In this document: positions 7,898 to 7,947 of the stretch, in pieces
Position numbering within the stretch: position 1 is the stretch's first letter
Layout of the letters: every line of letters starts with the position of its first letter
Assembly (NCBI GenBank): GCA_021789565.1
Contig: JAJYJL010000310.1
Coordinates: forward strand, 1 to 7,947
DNA from: Acidobacteriota bacterium
Lineage (GTDB): Bacteria; Acidobacteriota; Terriglobia; UBA7540
Reading direction: 5' to 3'
Length of the DNA stretch: 7,947 nucleotides
Translations under genes and position numbers: made by a program
Notes under the pieces: model-generated
What the model was told of the DNA's origin: nothing
The model's input: the letters and a program-made list of their open reading frames with translations, nothing else
Databases searched by the model: none

Positions 7898-7947
7898 AAG
7901 GATGAAGTGTGAAGGATGAAGGATGAAAAAAAGAGAGGTGAGGGATG
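7898..7947. repeat. Degenerate heptamer tandem repeat, copy 2
   Basis: Minus-strand units TTCATCC, TTCATCC, TTCACAC, TTCATCC lie next to a run of T (plus strand A7 at 7926-7932). It matches 6084-6118 almost base for base and continues to the window edge. Confidence 0.6.

Overview
The window is a GC-rich bacterial chromosome segment, read from sequence alone. Its interspersed non-coding repeats (a 93-bp inverted-repeat element beginning CGTCATTCCGATCCCGC, hairpins of the GGGAGCCC-GGA-GGGCTCCC kind, degenerate TTCATCC heptamers) resemble those I associate with Acidobacteriota. That assignment is inference and moderate at best.

Layout. (1) Positions 1-1563, minus strand: a two-gene unit with a LarA-like (DUF2088) nickel-pincer-cofactor isomerase followed by the start of an unidentified exported protein that runs off the left edge. 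(2) Positions 1564-2027: a divergent intergenic region holding a long imperfect hairpin (1640-1710) and a possible three-way-junction fold (1853-1960), both upstream of the next gene. (3) Positions 2028-4490, plus strand: a P1B-type copper-exporting ATPase with an N-terminal YHS domain and two tandem heavy-metal-binding domains, starting at TTG behind a strong ribosome binding site. (4) Positions 4491-4842: two copies of a 174-bp-period repeat. (5) Positions 4843-5871, minus strand: a stand-alone Clp N-terminal-domain protein without an ATPase, joined to a propeller-like C-terminal part, with a promoter that implies a leaderless mRNA. (6) Positions 5884-6362: a repeat-rich divergent spacer. 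(7) Positions 6363-7624, plus strand: an antitoxin-toxin pair of the Xre/RES family whose genes overlap by ATGA. (8) Positions 7625-7947: a dense cluster of palindromic repeats.

The left half looks like ordinary metabolism and metal homeostasis. The right half (about 4490-7947) looks accessory: visibly more AT-rich genes, a toxin-antitoxin module, an orphan chaperone-adaptor-like protein, and three nearly identical 31-nt hairpin repeats that bracket each gene module in the same orientation. The RES toxin would deplete NAD+ and be neutralised by its partner; the ClpN protein has no visible functional link to it beyond sharing the divergent spacer. The items most worth following up are the repeat-bracketed modules, the ClpN/propeller fusion, the structured region ahead of the copper ATPase and the possible operator repeats ahead of the antitoxin. 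None of them amounts to a demonstrated new system.
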